Shown: positions 14,296-16,538 of the stretch, one piece after another
How the letters are laid out: every line of letters starts with the position of its first letter
Position numbering within the stretch: the first letter of the stretch is position 1
Source: JBOGGX01 sp050744245
Lineage (GTDB): Bacteria; Actinomycetota; Acidimicrobiia; Acidimicrobiales; JBOGGX01
DNA length: 16,538 nt
Direction of reading: 5' to 3'
Assembly (NCBI GenBank): GCA_050744245.1
Contig: JBOGGX010000128.1
Location: forward strand, 1 to 16,538
Position numbers and translations under genes: made by a program
The notes under the pieces: model-generated
Database searches by the model: none
What the model was told of the DNA's origin: nothing
What the model saw: only the letters and a program-made list of their open reading frames with translations

Positions 14296-14628
14296 ATGCG
14301 GGGAACGTCGGTCGAGCCGCTCCGTCGGCGCGCCTGCTTCGACGCGCTGCGGCGCGATGGACGGCGATCCCGCCACGGTGCCCTCACCGTGACCACCCTC
14401 CCCGGCGCGCCGGGCGAGCGGGTGCGGGTGGGCTACAGCATCGGGCGACCGGTGGGCCCGGCGGTCACCCGCAACCGGGTGCGGCGCCGGCTTCGGGCCA
14501 TCGTCGCCTCGCTCGATCTCACGCCCGGCGCCTACCTCATCGGCGCCGGTCCGGCCGCGGCCGACGCCTCCTTCGACGACCTCGACACCGCGCTGCGCCG
14601 CCTGCTGGCCGATCGGGCCCGGCCATGA
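14296..14628 (+). CDS. rnpA: Ribonuclease P protein component
   Basis: A 110-residue protein subunit of RNase P, which with the catalytic RNA removes 5' leaders from pre-tRNA. The start region is RGTSVEPLRRRACFDALRRDGRRSRHGALTV broken over the usual first strand; RVRVGYSIGRPVG follows, and then the RNR motif AVTRNRVRRRLRA, which binds the RNA subunit and pre-tRNA leader. The C-terminal helix is FDDLDTALRRLLADRAR. The ATG at 14296 gives the usual length and leaves 22 bp after rpmH; GTG 14293 is equivalent, and the open frame to 14233 would overlap rpmH. Its stop overlaps the yidD start by 4 nt (ATGA), indicating coupling. The N-terminus lacks the common LPKRxRLR start, a mild divergence. Confidence 0.92.
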   Translation: MRGTSVEPLRRRACFDALRRDGRRSRHGALTVTTLPGAPGERVRVGYSIGRPVGPAVTRNRVRRRLRAIVASLDLTPGAYLIGAGPAAADASFDDLDTALRRLLADRARP

Positions 14629-14912
14629 GCGAGCCTGAAGGGCTCTCGCCTGCGGCCCGGCCGTTGCACGCCCTGGTGCGCGGTTACCGCTACGTGTTCG
14701 CCGGCCGGCCGTCGCCGTGCCGATTCCAACCGTCCTGTTCGACCTACGCGCTCGAGGCCGTCGAGGTCCATGGCGCCATCCGCGGCACCTGGCTCGCCGT
14801 GCGCCGGCTGGCCCGCTGCCACCCGTGGGGCCGCTCGGGGTACGACCCGGTCCCGCCGCGCCGGGCCCGGAAGATGGCCTCCGAGCCGCCGACACCGCAG
14901 GGAGCCGCCTGA
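14625..14912 (+). CDS. yidD: Membrane protein insertion efficiency factor YidD
   Basis: A 95-residue small protein that helps YidC-dependent membrane insertion. The conserved core is present: ALVRGYRYVFAG, CRFQPSCSTYALEAVEVHG, RGTWLAVRRLARCHPWG, and GYDPVP. The three conserved cysteines (CRF, SCS and RCH) are all in place. The N-terminal amphipathic part is expected to sit on the inner face of the membrane. Its ATG overlaps the rnpA stop (ATGA), and the yidC ATG follows 3 bp after its stop, so all three are likely translated together. The short tail after DPVP is Arg- and Pro-rich and unremarkable. Confidence 0.95.
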   Translation: MSEPEGLSPAARPLHALVRGYRYVFAGRPSPCRFQPSCSTYALEAVEVHGAIRGTWLAVRRLARCHPWGRSGYDPVPPRRARKMASEPPTPQGAA

Positions 14913-14915
14913 GCC

Positions 14916-16169
14916 ATGTTCGACATCATCGCCCGCGTCCTGGCCTGGTACTACTCGATCTGGCCCTCCTACGGGATGGCGATCGTCTTCCTCACCCTCA
15001 CGGTGATGATCCTGGTCCTGCCGCTCACGCTGAAGGCCACCCGCTCGATGCTGATGATGCAGGCGCTGCAGCCTGAGATCAAGAAGCTGCAGGCCGAGCA
15101 CCGCGACGACCGGCAGAAGCTCAACGAGGAGATGCTCGCCCTCTACCGGCAGAACAAGATCAACCCGCTCTCGGGCTGCCTGCCGCTGCTGATCCAGCTC
15201 CCGGTCTTCATCGTGTTGTACCAGGTACTGCAGGGTCTCACCCGCAAGGGCGAGGACGGCACGTTCGACCCGAAGTACATCAACCCGGACACCGCCCTCT
15301 ACCAGGCCCTTGACGGGTCGACCGAGATGGTGTCGTGGGGGATCGACCTGGCTCAGTCGGCCACCCGCGTCGCCGCCGAGAGCTTCGTCGCCGCCATCCC
15401 CTACATCTTGCTCATCCTGGCCGTGGCCGCCACCACCTACGTCCAGCAGAAGCAGATCTCGGCCCGCAACCCCAACTCCAACACGCTGAGCAACCCGCAG
15501 CAAAAGCTGTTGCTGCGGATCCTGCCCGCGTTCATGGCGTTCATCTCGCTCGGGCTGCCGGCCGCGCTCGTCGTCTACTTCCTGGTGTCCAACCTCTTCC
15601 GCGTCGGCCAGCAGGCGTTGATCTCCCACGCCATCTACAAGCCGGCGGTCCGAGACGGGCTGGTGCCGCCGAAGGCCGACACGACCGCCGACGCCGCCGA
15701 CACGGGCAAGAAGCCGGCCAAGCCCCCCGTCGGTGACAAGGTCATCGACACCACCGCCCGCCCGGCGAAGACCCAGTCGGGCAAGACCCAGTCGGGCAGG
15801 ACCCAGTCGGGCAGGACCCAGCCGGGCAAGACGTCGACCGCCAGGTCGCCGTCGACGTCGAGGAATCAGACCGGGAAGAGCGCGTCCGCCCGGACGTCGT
15901 CGGGCCGGGCCCAACCTCCCAAGCCGCGGCCGGCCAAGTCGTCGACGGCCAAGTCGCCGCCGGCCAATGCCGCCTCGGCGGTCGACGCCGCGGCCGAGCC
16001 GGCCCGCTCCGGGTTCCTCGGTCGGCTCAGGGGTGGCGGCAACGTCACCAGCGGCAACGGCGCCGAGCAGACATCGAAGCCGGGACCCTCGACCGGCCGC
16101 TCGACCGGCCCGCCCCGCCCGGCCTCGGGCCGGGTGACCCCGCCGGGCGGCAAGAAGAAGAGGAAGTAG
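14916..16169 (+). CDS. yidC: Membrane protein insertase YidC/Oxa1 with long basic tail
   Basis: A 417-residue insertase that moves membrane proteins into the lipid bilayer, alone or with SecYEG. It is the short Gram-positive form: membrane helices at about 18-38 (GMAIVFLTLTVMILVLPLTL), 86-106 (CLPLLIQLPVFIVLYQVLQG), 157-176 and 202-226, with the charged coiled hairpin at 50-82 between the first two. The groove arginine is probably R43 in KATRSM. Residues 245-417 form a long Lys/Arg/Ser/Pro tail ending GKKKRK. It contains four tandem five-residue units, KTQSG/RTQSG/RTQPG-like (residues 285-304). Basic tails in this family can contact the ribosome; that is inferred here. The start ATG lies 3 bp after yidD. 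jag follows after 4 bp. Confidence 0.95.
   Translation: MFDIIARVLAWYYSIWPSYGMAIVFLTLTVMILVLPLTLKATRSMLMMQALQPEIKKLQAEHRDDRQKLNEEMLALYRQNKINPLSGCLPLLIQLPVFIVLYQVLQGLTRKGEDGTFDPKYINPDTALYQALDGSTEMVSWGIDLAQSATRVAAESFVAAIPYILLILAVAATTYVQQKQISARNPNSNTLSNPQQKLLLRILPAFMAFISLGLPAALVVYFLVSNLFRVGQQALISHAIYKPAVRDGLVPPKADTTADAADTGKKPAKPPVGDKVIDTTARPAKTQSGKTQSGRTQSGRTQPGKTSTARSPSTSRNQTGKSASARTSSGRAQPPKPRPAKSSTAKSPPANAASAVDAAAEPARSGFLGRLRGGGNVTSGNGAEQTSKPGPSTGRSTGPPRPASGRVTPPGGKKKRK
15768..15827 (+). repeat. Four tandem 15-bp units inside yidC
   Basis: Units start at 15768, 15783, 15798 and 15813, each a variant of AAGACCCAGTCGGGC. The first two are identical; the third and fourth change one or two bases. 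They encode KTQSG, KTQSG, RTQSG, RTQPG in the basic tail. Such arrays can change copy number by slippage in frame. Confidence 0.85.
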
Positions 16170-16173
16170 CGCC

Positions 16174-16538
16174 GTGGAGTGGGTGGAGACGACCGGCAAG
16201 ACCATCGAGGCGGCCAAGGAGTCGGCCCTCGACCAGCTCGGCGTGGCCGAGGACGACGCCGAGTTCGAGATCCTGGCCGAACCCAAGGCGGGGCTGTTCG
16301 GTTTTCTGCGGGGCGAGGCCCGGGTCAGGGCCCGCGTGATGCCGACCCGGCCCAGACCCAAGGTCGAGCGGCGTGATCGTCGGCGGCGGCGGGGAGGCCA
16401 GGCGCAGGCCGGCGGAGCAAGGGACAGGACACCCGATCGCGCCCGCGTGGCCGACGACGCGGGCGAGGGGCGCGACGAGCAGCCCGCGGCCCGGGCGAGC
16501 CGATCCGGCGATCGCCGCCGCTCCCGCCGCCGCGGGGG
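16174..16538 (+). CDS. khpB: Jag/KhpB RNA-binding protein, N-terminal part (cut by window edge)
   Basis: The first 121 codons of a Jag/KhpB-type protein. The Jag-N domain (about residues 1-60) reads VEWVETTGKTIEAAKE, then ALDQLGVAEDDAEFEIL, and KAGLFGFLRGEARVRARV, the diagnostic GLFGFL motif. A long Arg-, Gly- and Ala-rich linker follows to the window edge. The KH and R3H RNA-binding domains that normally complete the protein lie outside. In other bacteria Jag/KhpB (also called SpoIIIJ-associated protein or EloR) binds RNA and affects cell elongation; the gene typically follows yidC. The start is GTG at 16174, with AGGAAG 7 nt upstream that overlaps the end of yidC. The linker looks more Arg-rich than usual, though only part is visible. 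Confidence 0.92.
   Translation, partial: MEWVETTGKTIEAAKESALDQLGVAEDDAEFEILAEPKAGLFGFLRGEARVRARVMPTRPRPKVERRDRRRRRGGQAQAGGARDRTPDRARVADDAGEGRDEQPAARASRSGDRRRSRRRG

Noticed and set aside
13626..14396. Upstream extension of the dnaA frame to a 733-residue protein
   Set aside because: The extra 257 residues are non-conserved, cross the DnaA boxes and promoter, and overlap rpmH on the other strand.
14532..16361. A 609-codon minus-strand open frame
   Set aside because: It is antisense to yidD and yidC; its Gly/Arg repeats simply mirror the repetitive yidC tail.
1..16538. CRISPR arrays, toxin-antitoxin pairs, riboswitches or defence genes
   Set aside because: No regularly spaced repeats with unique spacers, no small paired genes and no conserved riboswitch core were seen; the window is mostly core replication and translation genes.

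Overview
This window is the chromosomal replication-origin neighbourhood of a high-GC actinobacterium. The gene order tRNA-Ile, DUF3566 gene, gyrA, gyrB, DUF721 gene, recF, dnaN, dnaA, then divergent rpmH, rnpA, yidD, yidC and jag/khpB matches the classic origin block. The DUF721 and DUF3566 genes (homologues of Mycobacterium tuberculosis Rv0004 and Rv0007) and the tRNA-Ile after gyrA are actinobacterial hallmarks. The very high GC content, several non-ATG starts and the style of GyrA and GyrB suggest a deep branch such as Acidimicrobiia; that placement is inference, not something shown by a marker here.

Layout. 1-467: a MerR-type regulator fragment running off the left edge, frameshifted, with a well-formed heavy-metal-type MerR operator upstream. 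468-1184: a truncated tyrosine integrase lying just beyond the 3' end of tRNA-Ile (1327-1400), read as the decayed edge of an integrated element. 1421-4848: a DUF3566 membrane protein, a TadE/G-like segment fused to an M15 (VanY-like) peptidase, a TesB-like thioesterase, and a frameshifted secreted barrel-like protein. 4869-9280: gyrA and gyrB, translationally coupled. 9404-13625: DUF721 gene, recF, dnaN and dnaA, all on the minus strand. 13626-14138: a regulatory/origin gap. 14139-16538: rpmH-rnpA-yidD-yidC-jag on the plus strand, with jag cut by the right edge.

How it works together. The minus-strand genes supply replication initiation (DnaA), processivity (DnaN), gap repair (RecF) and supercoiling control (GyrAB). 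The plus-strand operon supplies ribosomal protein L34, the protein subunit of RNase P, the YidC insertase with its helper YidD, and the RNA-binding protein Jag/KhpB. DnaA boxes flank dnaA on both sides. One perfect box sits in the spacer of the best candidate dnaA promoter, and another abuts a candidate dnaN promoter, which suggests autoregulation and possibly a bipartite origin.

I found no clear undescribed multi-gene system. The observations most worth checking are the TadE/G-M15 fusion, the divergent quinolone-pocket residues of GyrA, the DnaA-box/promoter arrangement, and the decayed element that follows tRNA-Ile.
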